Numbered from the stretch's first letter, positions 7,201 to 13,774 are shown. The stretch is 15,807 nucleotides of DNA from Prevotellaceae bacterium (GCA_031287815.1 JAITSM010000163.1:1-15807); one strand, 5' to 3'. Notes: generated by a model not told the origin, from the sequence alone. Numbers and translations: made by a program.

Positions 7201-8808
7201 GTATATGCTACCGAAAAAATCCAAATCCAGATTCGGGTCTTGAATGGCTACGCTCCCGTCGAAACCGGTATTTTTCATTATTCCATTCAGGTAAATGTTT
7301 GTGTAATCATATTTCAGAAAACGGAACTGTGATAATCGCCCCGTCGCCTTTATTTGCAGGCCACCCAACCGCTCGGGCAAAATATGCCCCTCTGCAACCA
7401 GCGCGCCGGTTACTTCGCCTAACACCGGCGAGGCGCCGGTCAACCTGCCGAGATCCAACTTGTGCGCCTGCGCATCGCCTTTGATATACACGCCCCGCTG
7501 CTGCCCGTCGAGATTAAACGACAAATCAAAATCGGCGCTGCCGAGGTTGGTTAATAATGTGCCGTTCGCCACAAAATCGTTATACAAACCGGTGAAACCG
7601 CCTATGATGTTAATCGCCGTCAGGGGTTGCAAAACCGGCAACTTCAATGTATCCGGATATACCAGCCCCTGCAGCAGGTTGGTTAAATCGCCGGCGTCTG
7701 TGGTCAGCCGGATAATATTTATGTCTATCATCGTTTCCCTGATGTCCGGCAATCCGGCAACCCTGAACTTCGTAAGCAATTGCGTTTTTGAGGACGCCGT
7801 ACTTACCTGCAAAAAATCGCTGCGCAGGTCGGACACGGTGCCGCCGACCTCGCCCGAAATACGGATATTCGGCTGCATGCGGCTATTTTTTGCAAGGTAT
7901 TCCAACGACCGGAAAGAAAACAGCGCATTGTCGAAACCGGCTTCCATGCGCACTTGCGTTTCGTAGTGGTTGAACGATTTGGCGTTTTTATAATCCATCT
8001 TGTAATAATGCATCACAAGGTGCGAATAATTATCCACCACCTCCACTTCTTCCAGCACCGTTTGCGTGCTACAGAGGTAGCCGTTTCTGGCGGACAGGCG
8101 TTGCAGCCGGTAGCCGCTTTTTTCCCGGCAACGGACGTCTTTCAGTTCAAAGAACAACGTATCGCCCGCCATCCGCAACCGGCGTGCATCAACATAAATA
8201 TCCCGGACATCCAGATTTTTAAAATCCACCACCTGCGGAATGGGAGCGTCGGCGGGGTTGGCAAGGTTGCGAAACGTGAACCGGAAATCCGACAGTTGCA
8301 CATTATTTACCGTCACATCCCAAGCCTTCCCGGACAAGGTATCCGGCACGGAAGAGGGGTTGCCGAATTTCGCTATCATCGCCGCCACGTTCGTGGTGTT
8401 TTTTTCTTCGTCCAACGGATAGGTGTATAAATTAAATACCCCCCGGTGCAGGTGAACAGACCGGAAAGCCACCTGTTTCTTCGCCCAGCTGAAGGAGGAT
8501 AACGACAGCGAGAGTTCATTTACATAAAGTAAAGTATCGCCTTGCAGCCCGCTTACATATACGTCATCGACCACCAGCTTGCTGAAAAAGGAGTAATACA
8601 CCGACCCTACGGATACCGACGCCGGATGAACTTTTTCGGACAACAGGCCGGATACCTGGCGTACCAAAAAAGTCTGCACCGCCGGCAACTGCACAAAAAA
8701 GTATACCGCGGCCGGCAACAATGCCACTGCCGTCAGCGCTATAAACAATATTTTTCTCAGCGTTTTTATATTATTGTTTGTAATTAAACTGGTAATTTTA
8801 TTTTGCAA
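4243..8808 (-). CDS. tamB: TamB-family translocation/assembly module protein (DUF490)
   Basis: A very large envelope protein, 1521 residues from the earliest start. It has one N-terminal membrane anchor (basic KTLRK, then ILFIALTAVALLPAAVYFFV, about 16-40) and an AsmA-like N-terminus. Over 1,000 residues of beta-rich repeats follow, then the DUF490/TamB C-terminal domain (about 1100-1480). It ends in a highly charged, Glu/Lys-rich tail after FGKKK. TamB proteins span the periplasm and are implicated in outer-membrane protein assembly and in phospholipid transport to the outer membrane. The start is uncertain. There is no ATG near the N-terminus, and TTG at 8808 falls inside an apparent -7 box (8813-8806). 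CTG at 8760 (MRKILFIAL) or TTG at 8748 are alternatives. The gene is divergent from lpxB, an outer-membrane lipid gene. Confidence 0.9.
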   Translation of the reverse strand: MQNKITSLITNNNIKTLRKILFIALTAVALLPAAVYFFVQLPAVQTFLVRQVSGLLSEKVHPASVSVGSVYYSFFSKLVVDDVYVSGLQGDTLLYVNELSLSLSSFSWAKKQVAFRSVHLHRGVFNLYTYPLDEEKNTTNVAAMIAKFGNPSSVPDTLSGKAWDVTVNNVQLSDFRFTFRNLANPADAPIPQVVDFKNLDVRDIYVDARRLRMAGDTLFFELKDVRCREKSGYRLQRLSARNGYLCSTQTVLEEVEVVDNYSHLVMHYYKMDYKNAKSFNHYETQVRMEAGFDNALFSFRSLEYLAKNSRMQPNIRISGEVGGTVSDLRSDFLQVSTASSKTQLLTKFRVAGLPDIRETMIDINIIRLTTDAGDLTNLLQGLVYPDTLKLPVLQPLTAINIIGGFTGLYNDFVANGTLLTNLGSADFDLSFNLDGQQRGVYIKGDAQAHKLDLGRLTGASPVLGEVTGALVAEGHILPERLGGLQIKATGRLSQFRFLKYDYTNIYLNGIMKNTGFDGSVAIQDPNLDLDFFGSIYRVAEASAPDALQFDFDASVHHADLAALHLNPRDSVSIVKAAVKAGYEMKSAFDGIGKIAISGIEYTGHRGKLPVGDIYITSDYHENRHHITLHSGFLDVDYIAQKPAPAFVDNIDHVLARQHLPALFADDLPDTVADDGRYHLKATFKDVSAVAGIVLPGLHIAPGTKLSVTISEEDSLNLLLTGDELAWSDYHANNISLHAVGNASQSRAEMKAGKATVLGFPMQNMVAQATLSGNKLNFKTSYDNRAAVENRGDLSATLDFVREQPTKEVLANLQLYTSEVVINDTTWNIAPATIKFNNKIHIDNFHVYNHRQDIRINGALSNSMEDTLTVTVKDFDISNVNYVTGRGKYYFAGLLSGEAKIVDVYHSLHFFTNVTVDRLQVNNRPFGNLDIHSWWHNEDRQFLLHAAAQTDTLRTMEISGVYSPKNKYLDLSGEFNRLQVAHISPLLESVLGNITGTLSGKVRLYGPLSNLVMEGSQLYAENMSATVDYLKMRYSFHSPLFINATSFGFKNAEVSDGLGGAAMLSLTVGHTNFQDWQYEVTAYPRNLCVMNTTEKDNEVFYGRAYATGAALIKGKADGAVFDINLKAEKNSVLHIPASSPAQANNMGLLSFTQPVVRDVLDKPAEKRRPPANNMEVSLNLNVTPETEVLLELDKKSEDMIRSFGTGDIKMEINPSTNKFNIYGDYRVSKGDYLFTIQNFNLITKRFDFVEGGRISFNGDLQKMNLDLSAIYKTTASLNALLADSTVMATRRQVSCRIDITGNLLNPVITLGVDVENLDAETRARVQSALNTEEKRTRQFLSLLAFGGFLADDQSELSANLLMGSATGLVTSQINNLFNRFNLPLGLGFSYLPQQRGREDVFEVSFSTQILDDRIVINGNVGSGNESQPLANDFDVGVRLDSKNKLQFRAFTRSVDRYTDNVDNSQRYGLGIMYREEFNNFSELFRRFFGKKKASNTLPEKEPVVRDDKEERPENREQTETKQ

Positions 8809-8813
8809 ATATA
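8798..8813. promoter_or_regulatory. Abutting divergent -7 boxes for tamB (-) and lpxB (+)
   Basis: CAAATATA (8806-8813) is TATATTTG on the minus strand, an exact TAnnTTTG that would start tamB RNA near 8799. TTATTTTG (8798-8805) is a one-mismatch -7 box on + that would start lpxB RNA near 8812, 25 nt before its ATG. The two boxes touch without a spacer. Confidence 0.5.
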
Positions 8814-8836
8814 CGGAGAAATCCGAAATTTGCAGT

Positions 8837-9964
8837 ATGAAATATTACATTATAGCAGGAGAAGCCTCCGGCGATTTGCACGGAGGCGACTTAATCAAGG
8901 GGCTAAAACAGGCCGACCCGACGGCCGATATCCGCGCGTGGGGCGGCGACCGGATGTCCGCCAACGGCGCCACGCTGGTAAAACATTACAAAGACGCCGC
9001 CGTGATGGGCTTCGTGGAAGTGTTGCTGCAACTGCCGAAAGTATGGCGGAATATCCGTTTTTGTAAACGCGATATGCTGGCTTTCCGTCCTGATGCAGTC
9101 ATTCTGATAGATTATCCGGGCTTCAATTTCCGCATGGCGCGGTTTGCAAAAAAGCATGGGCTGAAAGTATTTTACTACATCGCCCCCAAAGTGTGGGCAT
9201 GGAAAGAACGCCGCGTAAAACGCTTGCAGCAATATGTGGACAAGCTATTCGTCATTTTCCCGTTTGAGAAAGGCTATTTCAGGAAATGGGGGATAGAAGC
9301 CTTCTACGCCGGGAATCCATTGGTAGATACCATTAGCGAGCGGTTGAAAGCGACGGAGCCCGCAGCGGTTTTCCGGCAACGCAACCGCCTGCCCGAAAAG
9401 CCCGTTATTGCCATTCTGCCCGGCAGCCGCCGGATGGAAATAAACTATGTGTTGCCGCGCGTGATTCCGCTGGCGGAACGTTTTCCCGATTACCGGTTTG
9501 TGGTGGCCGGCGCGCCGGCAATGGACAGGGAAATATATGAAAAATACCTCCGCCACACGGCGCTGCTATGGATAGAAAACCAAACATACGAATTATTGTC
9601 GCACGCCACCGCCGCTATTGTGGCCTCCGGCACGGCGACGCTGGAAACCGCCCTGATTGGAACGCCGCAGATAGTGTGCTACGGCGGCAACGAAATCTCT
9701 TTCCAGATAGCCAAACGGCTGGTGAAGATAAAATTTATTTCGCTGGTCAATATCATTATGGGGCGCGAGGTGGTGCCCGAACTCATACAACACGGGCTGC
9801 GCCCCGAAAACCTGCAAGCCGAACTGCAAGCCCTGCTGCCCAACGGAAGCAAACGCGCCGCCCAACTCAACGGCTATGCCGAACTCCGCCGCCTGCTGGG
9901 GGAACAGGGCGCTGCAAAACGCATCGCCCAGGCAATGGCGGAGGAGTTGGGGGTTAAAAACTAA
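8837..9964 (+). CDS. lpxB: Lipid-A-disaccharide synthase
   Basis: A 375-residue enzyme (EC 2.4.1.182) that joins UDP-2,3-diacylglucosamine and lipid X to form the lipid A disaccharide at the inner membrane. The start MKYYIIAGEASGDLHGGDL is the family's nucleotide-sugar glycosyltransferase (GT19) signature. VMGFVEVL (about 56-63), a DYPGFNFR segment, YIAPKVWAWKERR and LPGSRRMEI follow in the expected order. A VASGTATLETAL segment marks the UDP-binding C-terminal lobe. The length is normal. ATG at 8837 is chosen over an upstream ATG-like extension from 8774, because homologues begin at this point and the promoter lies between. The last codons (GVKN and stop) lie in a 7-bp-period repeat. Confidence 0.97.
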   Translation: MKYYIIAGEASGDLHGGDLIKGLKQADPTADIRAWGGDRMSANGATLVKHYKDAAVMGFVEVLLQLPKVWRNIRFCKRDMLAFRPDAVILIDYPGFNFRMARFAKKHGLKVFYYIAPKVWAWKERRVKRLQQYVDKLFVIFPFEKGYFRKWGIEAFYAGNPLVDTISERLKATEPAAVFRQRNRLPEKPVIAILPGSRRMEINYVLPRVIPLAERFPDYRFVVAGAPAMDREIYEKYLRHTALLWIENQTYELLSHATAAIVASGTATLETALIGTPQIVCYGGNEISFQIAKRLVKIKFISLVNIIMGREVVPELIQHGLRPENLQAELQALLPNGSKRAAQLNGYAELRRLLGEQGAAKRIAQAMAEELGVKN

Positions 9965-9987
9965 GAGTTAAAAATTAAGAGTTGGGT
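9946..9987 (+). repeat. Heptad tract 1, across the lpxB stop codon
   Basis: Six consecutive 7-bp units in fixed phase. GTTAAAA occurs at 9953 and 9967, with related ACTAAGA and ATTAAGA at 9960 and 9974, flanked by GTTGGGG (9946) and GTTGGGT (9981). The lpxB TAA stop (9962-9964) lies inside the tract. Confidence 0.75.
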
Positions 9988-10124
9988 AGAATAAGGCTTT
10001 ATATTCCCCATAACTTTCGCTCCGCCGGCGTCCGTATGGGAATGCAATAATGGCAGACGCGGGGTTTTTCCTCCTGATGGGGCTTTTTTTCACCGTATAA
10101 CAGTGTCCGCAGGCCATCCGGCCT
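9988..10124. other. Spacer between lpxB and the 42-bp array, no gene seen
   Basis: No credible gene. A weak stem, GCGTC (10028-10032) with GACGC (10056-10060), precedes GGGGTTTTT and could be a poor lpxB terminator. A T-run at 10084-10090 has little stem before it. A small hairpin AGGCC-ATCC-GGCCT lies at 10111-10124, just before the array. Confidence 0.4.
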
Positions 10125-10460
10125 CCTTGCAACATTTCCCGCAACCGAATCAAAATACTTTTTCCGACTTGCGGGACGTCCCGCAAGCGTGTCAAAAAAC
10201 TTTTTCTTACTTGCGGGATGTCCCGCAAGTGTGTCAAAATACTTTTTTCGACTTGCGGGACGTCCCGCAAGCGTGTCAAAAAACTTTTTCTTACTTGCGG
10301 GATGTCCCGCAAGCGTGTCAAAATACTTTTTTCGACTTGCGGGACGTCCCGCAAGTGTGTCAAAAAACTTTTTCTTACTTGCGGGATGTCCCGCAAGTGT
10401 GTCAAAATACTTTTTCTTACTTGCGGGATGTTCGACAAGTAGGTCAGAAGACTTTTTCCG
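10125..10460. repeat. Array of eight 42-bp palindromic tandem units
   Basis: Units start at 10125, 10167, 10209, 10251, 10293, 10335, 10377 and 10419, with an exact 42-bp period and no indels. The first and last units are degenerate. The six inner units each contain CTTGCGGGAYGTCCCGCAAG, then YGTGTCAAAA, an A-tract and a T-tract. Units 1, 3 and 5 have a perfect 20-bp palindrome (Y = C) and tail AAAAAACTTTTTCTT. Units 2 and 4 have Y = T and tail AAAATACTTTTTTCG. Unit 6 is a hybrid. The array thus looks like three 84-bp dimers. Units 1 and 3 are identical. It lies between the convergent ends of lpxB and trpS. The function is unknown. It resembles clusters of phased protein-binding sites or BIME-like palindromic elements. 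Confidence 0.95.
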
Positions 10461-10583
10461 GCTGGTGATATGGGTAAGACAGGAATAGCTTAACCGGTTT
10501 CTCGTAGGCGTATTTAATTAAAAAGGAGAAATAGACAGGTAAGTTTACAGGATACAAAGATGGGAAAGCGCTTTGAAGTAGGC
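10461..10583. other. Spacer right of the 42-bp array, no gene seen
   Basis: There is no supported gene or terminator. A 10-bp palindrome AAAGCGCTTT lies at 10565-10574. Nothing else is recognisable. Confidence 0.4.
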
Positions 10584-10639
10584 GTTATGAGTTATGTATT
10601 ATGAGCGCTGGCGCCAGCCCATTCTCCATTCTCCATTAA
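10584..10639. repeat. Heptad tract 2 with central GC palindrome, across the trpS stop
   Basis: Eight 7-bp units in one phase: GTTATGA-type words (10584-10604), then GCGCTGG and CGCCAGC (10605-10618, containing palindrome GCTGGCGCCAGC), then CCATTCT twice and CCATTAA (10619-10639). The trpS stop codon (10636-10638, minus strand) falls in the last unit. The palindrome is shared with the tract at 14562. Confidence 0.75.
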
Positions 10640-11625
10640 AATACGCGGAAGCCGATGGCTTTTTTTGCTTCTTTGAGGGTGGCTTGGGCGCTTTCGCGGG
10701 CTTTGAGGGCGCCGTTTTGCGTTACTTTGCGCAGGTAGGCGCTGTCGGCTTTGATTTCGGCAATGCGTTCACGGATGGGGGCGATTTTTCCCCAGATGTC
10801 GGCAGCTAACTGTTTTTTCAAGTCGCCGTAGCGGATGCTGCAATCGTTGTATTTTTCGCGGAAATGAGCTACCGTGCCGGGCGCGGAAACTACCTCCAGG
10901 AGCGTAAAAATATTCTTGACCGGCTCCGGCATCGGGCTGTTTGGGGAGGTGGGGCCGCTGTCGGTGAGGGCGTGCATGACTTTTTTCGTAACGGTTTTTT
11001 CATCATCCACCAGAAAGACGCCGTTGCCTTCGCTCTTGCCCATCTTCCCGCTGCCGTCGAGGCCGGGAATCTTCACCAGCTCGTTGCCGAAATTGAAAGC
11101 CGTAGGCTCGGGGAATACTTCCACGCCGTAGAGCTTGTTAAAGCGGCGGGCAAAGGTGCGCGTCATTTCCAGGTGCTGTTCCTGGTCTTTTCCTACGGGG
11201 ACTTTGGCGGCGCGGTGTATCAAAATGTCCGCAGCCATGAGCACAGGGTAGGTCAGCAGCCCGGCATTTACGTTGTCGGAATGTTTGCGCACCTTCTCCT
11301 TGAAGGAAGCCGTGCGCTCCAGCTCGCCCTGGTAGGCCAGCATATTTAACAATACATAGAGTTCCGATACTTCCGGAACGTCGCTCTGTATATAGAGGGT
11401 AGCGATTTCGGGGTCGAGCCCGGCGGCGAGGTATTCCGCCAGTACGTTTTTCACATTCTCGTGGAAACCGTCCGATTTCGGGTGCGTGGTGAGCGAATGT
11501 AAATCGGCGATAAAAAAATAACAACAGTGTGTATGCTGCATTTTGATGAAATTTTGCAATGCGCCGAAATAATTTCCCAAGTGCAGGTGGCCGGTAGGGC
11601 GTATGCCGCTTAAAACAATTTCCAT
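10636..11625 (-). CDS. trpS: Tryptophanyl-tRNA synthetase
   Basis: A 329-residue class I aminoacyl-tRNA synthetase (EC 6.1.1.2) that charges tRNA-Trp. The HIGH-type motif is in SGIRPTGHLHLGNYFG (residues 6-21) and the KMSKS-type loop is GSGKMGKS (191-198). DLHSLTT (41-47), a QSDVPEVSEL segment and VGKDQEQHLEMTR are characteristic of bacterial TrpRS. The length is normal. The start is ATG 11625 (MEIVLSGIRPTG); the frame is open 25 codons further upstream, but that extension covers the promoter. It is monocistronic, divergent from rbfA and convergent with lpxB. Confidence 0.97.
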   Translation of the reverse strand: MEIVLSGIRPTGHLHLGNYFGALQNFIKMQHTHCCYFFIADLHSLTTHPKSDGFHENVKNVLAEYLAAGLDPEIATLYIQSDVPEVSELYVLLNMLAYQGELERTASFKEKVRKHSDNVNAGLLTYPVLMAADILIHRAAKVPVGKDQEQHLEMTRTFARRFNKLYGVEVFPEPTAFNFGNELVKIPGLDGSGKMGKSEGNGVFLVDDEKTVTKKVMHALTDSGPTSPNSPMPEPVKNIFTLLEVVSAPGTVAHFREKYNDCSIRYGDLKKQLAADIWGKIAPIRERIAEIKADSAYLRKVTQNGALKARESAQATLKEAKKAIGFRVF

Positions 11626-11644
11626 TTTCTTTGTAACATTTATT

Positions 11645-11674
11645 TTTGAAAGTCCAAAGATATTGATAAATTTG
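11645..11674. promoter_or_regulatory. Divergent promoters of trpS (-) and rbfA (+)
   Basis: On +, TTTG (11645-11648), 18 nt, then TAAATTTG (11667-11674) gives a start near 11681 for rbfA. On -, TATCTTTG (11662-11655) is an exact TAnnTTTG that starts trpS near 11648, about 23 nt before its ATG. The -33 of one promoter overlaps the start region of the other, so both cannot be occupied at once. Confidence 0.65.
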
Positions 11675-11702
11675 CAAAAATAAAAATGGGGATTAGCCAT
11701 TA

Positions 11703-11751
11703 GTCGAACCTTAAACTTTAAACATTAAACCTTCAACTTTAAAACCTCAAA
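11703..11751 (+). repeat. Heptad tract 3 in the rbfA leader
   Basis: Seven 7-bp units, from GTCGAAC (11703) to CCTCAAA (11745), with CTTAAAC, TTTAAAC and ATTAAAC types between. Almost all end in AAC or AAA. The tract stops 5 bp before the rbfA ATG (11757) and would be transcribed as an A/C/U-rich, nearly G-free leader. Confidence 0.75.
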
Positions 11752-11756
11752 GAAAC

Positions 11757-12101
11757 ATGGAAGCAGAAAGTACGCGACAACAAAAGGTAGGGCGGCAACT
11801 ACAAAAAGATATTGCCGAAATTATCCGGCAGCAAGGCATGAGCGCCTATGGCGGCGCTATGGTATCGGTAACGTCGGTGCGCATGAGCCCCGATTTGGCG
11901 TTGGCGCGCGTGCGGTTGAGCATTTTTCCTTCCGGCAGGGCGGCGAAGGTGATGGAGCTTGTCGCCCAGTATTCCCGCAGTATACGCGGCGAGTTGGGCA
12001 AACGTATAGCCAAACAAATGCGCGTTGTTCCCGAGTTAGTTTTTGCGGTGGACGATTCGCTGGATTACGTGGAAAAAATCGATGAACTGTTAAAGAAATA
12101 G
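11757..12101 (+). CDS. rbfA: Ribosome-binding factor A
   Basis: A 114-residue RbfA, which binds the 30S subunit late in assembly and helps 16S rRNA 5'-end maturation, especially in the cold. The start (ESTRQQKVGRQLQKDIAEII), the VSVTSVRMSPDLALARVRLSIF strand region and the final helix and strand (RGELGKRIAKQMRVVPELVF, then DDSLDYVEKIDELL) match the family's KH-like fold and length. It is first in an operon with the permease gene, whose start lies 2 bp after the rbfA stop, so the two are tightly coupled. Confidence 0.96.
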   Translation: MEAESTRQQKVGRQLQKDIAEIIRQQGMSAYGGAMVSVTSVRMSPDLALARVRLSIFPSGRAAKVMELVAQYSRSIRGELGKRIAKQMRVVPELVFAVDDSLDYVEKIDELLKK

Positions 12102-12103
12102 CC

Positions 12104-13318
12104 TTGCACCTTGCCTCTTTCATAGCGCGCCGGTATTTATTTGCCAAAAAATCACATAACGTAATTAACATTATTTCGTTGATTAGCGCGGTGGGCGTAG
12201 TGATCGGCACTATGGCGCTGGTGGTGGTACTGTCGGTATACAATGGTTTTGAAGATTTGGTAAAATCGCTGTACAATACATTTGACGCCGATTTGCGCAT
12301 TGCGCCGGCTACCGGAAAAACCTTTGTGCCGCAGTCGCCGGAATTTGATGCGGTGCGCCGCTTGCCGGGCGTCGCCTCTTTTGCCGAAGTGTTGGAAGAA
12401 AATATATTGCTGGAATACCGCGGCCTGCAAGATATAGCTGCTATCAAGGGCGTCGACAGCGCTTTCCTTTCTACCACGCGCCTTCCGGAAGCGATGGTAT
12501 ACGGCGAGTTTAAGCTGTGGCATGGCGAATTGGAGCAAGCCGTCATCGGGCGGGCGGTGGCCTATAAGTTAGGTATCGGCGTCCATTTTATAGACCCCCT
12601 GCAGGTGTACGCGCCCAAGCGCGAAGGCCGCGTGTCGCTGGTCAATATAGAGGCATCGCTGGCGAGCGATTATATTTTTCCTGCCGGCATTTTTGCGATA
12701 GAGCAGTCGTTCGACAATGTCGTCTTTGCGCCTCTTCCGTTTGTCCGCCGGTTGCTTGGCTACGCCGGTGAAGTAAGCGCCGTAGAAATTCAATTGACGG
12801 GAAACACAGATGTAGCAAGGTTGCAAACCCAAATCAAAAAACTGATAGGCGAAAACTTTACCGTGAAAAACCGTTACGAACAGCAGGAAACGCTTCATCG
12901 CATGATGCTATCGGAAAAAGCGGCGATATACGCTATTTTGCTATTTATGCTGATCGTGATTTCCTGTAACATTCTCGGCTCGCTGGCCATGCTTATTATC
13001 GAAAAGAAAAGCGATGTATTCGTCCTGCGCAGCATGGGCGCCAACGACCGGCTGGTTAACCATATTTTCCTGCTGGAAGGATGGATGATTTCGGTGTTGG
13101 GCGTGGCGACAGGTATTATACTTGGATTGCTTGTGTGCTTTGCGCAGCAATGGTTCGGCATTATTTCCATGCCCGGAAATTTTTTAGTGGCTACTTACCC
13201 CGTGTCCGTTCGTTGGGCAGACGTGGCGCTGGTAGCGGTAACGGTATTGGCCATAGGTTACGTGGTGGCATGGCTGCCGGTGAGGGCGGTGGCAGCGGGC
13301 AGTAACAGTAGGCAGTAG
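12104..13318 (+). CDS. LolE/LolC-like (FtsX-family) ABC transporter permease
   Basis: A 404-residue inner-membrane permease. The N-terminus FIARRYLFAKKSHNVINIISLISAVGV, with the first membrane helix at about 21-46, is the lipoprotein-releasing-system signature. A large periplasmic domain follows (about 47-270), then three helices (about 274-298, 324-346 and 372-391) with the FtsX cytoplasmic loop EKKSDVFVLRSMGA. The start is TTG 12104, 2 bp after the rbfA stop. It places the N-terminus exactly where homologues begin, and no ATG is nearby. Likely role: export or release of lipoproteins or other envelope substrates with an ATPase encoded elsewhere. The last residues (about AAGSNSRQ) come from a heptad repeat and are probably not conserved. 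Confidence 0.9.
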   Translation: MHLASFIARRYLFAKKSHNVINIISLISAVGVVIGTMALVVVLSVYNGFEDLVKSLYNTFDADLRIAPATGKTFVPQSPEFDAVRRLPGVASFAEVLEENILLEYRGLQDIAAIKGVDSAFLSTTRLPEAMVYGEFKLWHGELEQAVIGRAVAYKLGIGVHFIDPLQVYAPKREGRVSLVNIEASLASDYIFPAGIFAIEQSFDNVVFAPLPFVRRLLGYAGEVSAVEIQLTGNTDVARLQTQIKKLIGENFTVKNRYEQQETLHRMMLSEKAAIYAILLFMLIVISCNILGSLAMLIIEKKSDVFVLRSMGANDRLVNHIFLLEGWMISVLGVATGIILGLLVCFAQQWFGIISMPGNFLVATYPVSVRWADVALVAVTVLAIGYVVAWLPVRAVAAGSNSRQ

Positions 13319-13374
13319 CAGTAGGCAGTCTAACATCTCATGTCTTATATCTTATGTCTAACATCTAACATCTC
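13291..13374 (+). repeat. Heptad tract 4, permease 3' end to yraN leader
   Basis: Twelve 7-bp units in one phase. GGCAGTA-type words (13291-13332) change into ACATCTC/ATGTCTT-type words (13333-13374). The tract encodes the last permease residues, contains its TAG stop (13316-13318) and ends 6 bp before the yraN ATG. Confidence 0.8.
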
Positions 13375-13380
13375 CAAAAA

Positions 13381-13743
13381 ATGACTGACAAACAAATTAC
13401 CGGCAGGGCGGGCGAGCAGATAGCTGCGGATTATTTGCGCAGCAACGGATTTAATATCCTTCACATCAACTGGCAGCAGGGAACGAAAGAATTGGATATC
13501 GTCGCCGAAAAAGATAACCGCTTGCATGTAGTGGAAGTGCGTTCGCTGAAATCAGACTTTTTTATGCCCCCGTACCAGTCCATACAAAAAGCGAAACAAC
13601 GCCACCTGATAGCCGCAGCAAATGCCTACGTACACCGTTATAACCTGACGATGGAAGTGCAGATAGATGTAATTTCTATTGTATTCAGCGGCGAAAAACA
13701 TACGCTGGAATACCTCCCGAATGTTATTTATCCGAGCCTTTAA
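13381..13743 (+). CDS. YraN-family (UPF0102) endonuclease-like protein
   Basis: A 120-residue protein with the UPF0102 restriction-endonuclease-like fold. The N-terminal G-x-x-G-E-x-x-A-x-x-YL pattern (8-20) is followed by FNILHINWQQGTKELDIVAE (24-43), with acidic E37/D39. VEVR (51-54) takes the place of the usual VEVK. The PYQSIQKAKQRHLIAAANAYV helix is also typical. It is a predicted DNA-binding protein or nuclease of unknown cellular role. The K-to-R change in the last catalytic-type position is worth noting but is seen as a conservative substitution. It is third in the rbfA operon, 62 bp after the permease, with the gap filled by heptads. Confidence 0.88.
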   Translation: MTDKQITGRAGEQIAADYLRSNGFNILHINWQQGTKELDIVAEKDNRLHVVEVRSLKSDFFMPPYQSIQKAKQRHLIAAANAYVHRYNLTMEVQIDVISIVFSGEKHTLEYLPNVIYPSL

Positions 13744-13746
13744 AAG

Positions 13747-13774
13747 CTATTCCTGATTTCTAATTCCTAATTTT
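13747..13774. repeat. Heptad tract 5, at the yraN / metallophosphatase convergence
   Basis: Four 7-bp units: CTATTCC, TGATTTC, TAATTCC and TAATTTT. They fill the 23-bp gap after the yraN stop and contain the stop codon (13767-13769) of the opposing gene. No terminator hairpin is visible here. Confidence 0.6.

Noticed and set aside
9968..10438. 156-codon minus-strand open frame across the 42-bp array
   Set aside because: Its openness follows from a stop-poor repeat with a period divisible by three. Several other frames are equally open, there is no promoter, and no domain is recognisable.
10125..10460. CRISPR array
   Set aside because: The sequence between palindromes is itself repeated in alternate units, so there are no unique spacers, and no cas genes are present.
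11626..11700. N-terminal extension of trpS
   Set aside because: It would cover the divergent trpS/rbfA promoter region and is absent from the family. MEIVLSGIRPTG at 11625 is the standard start.
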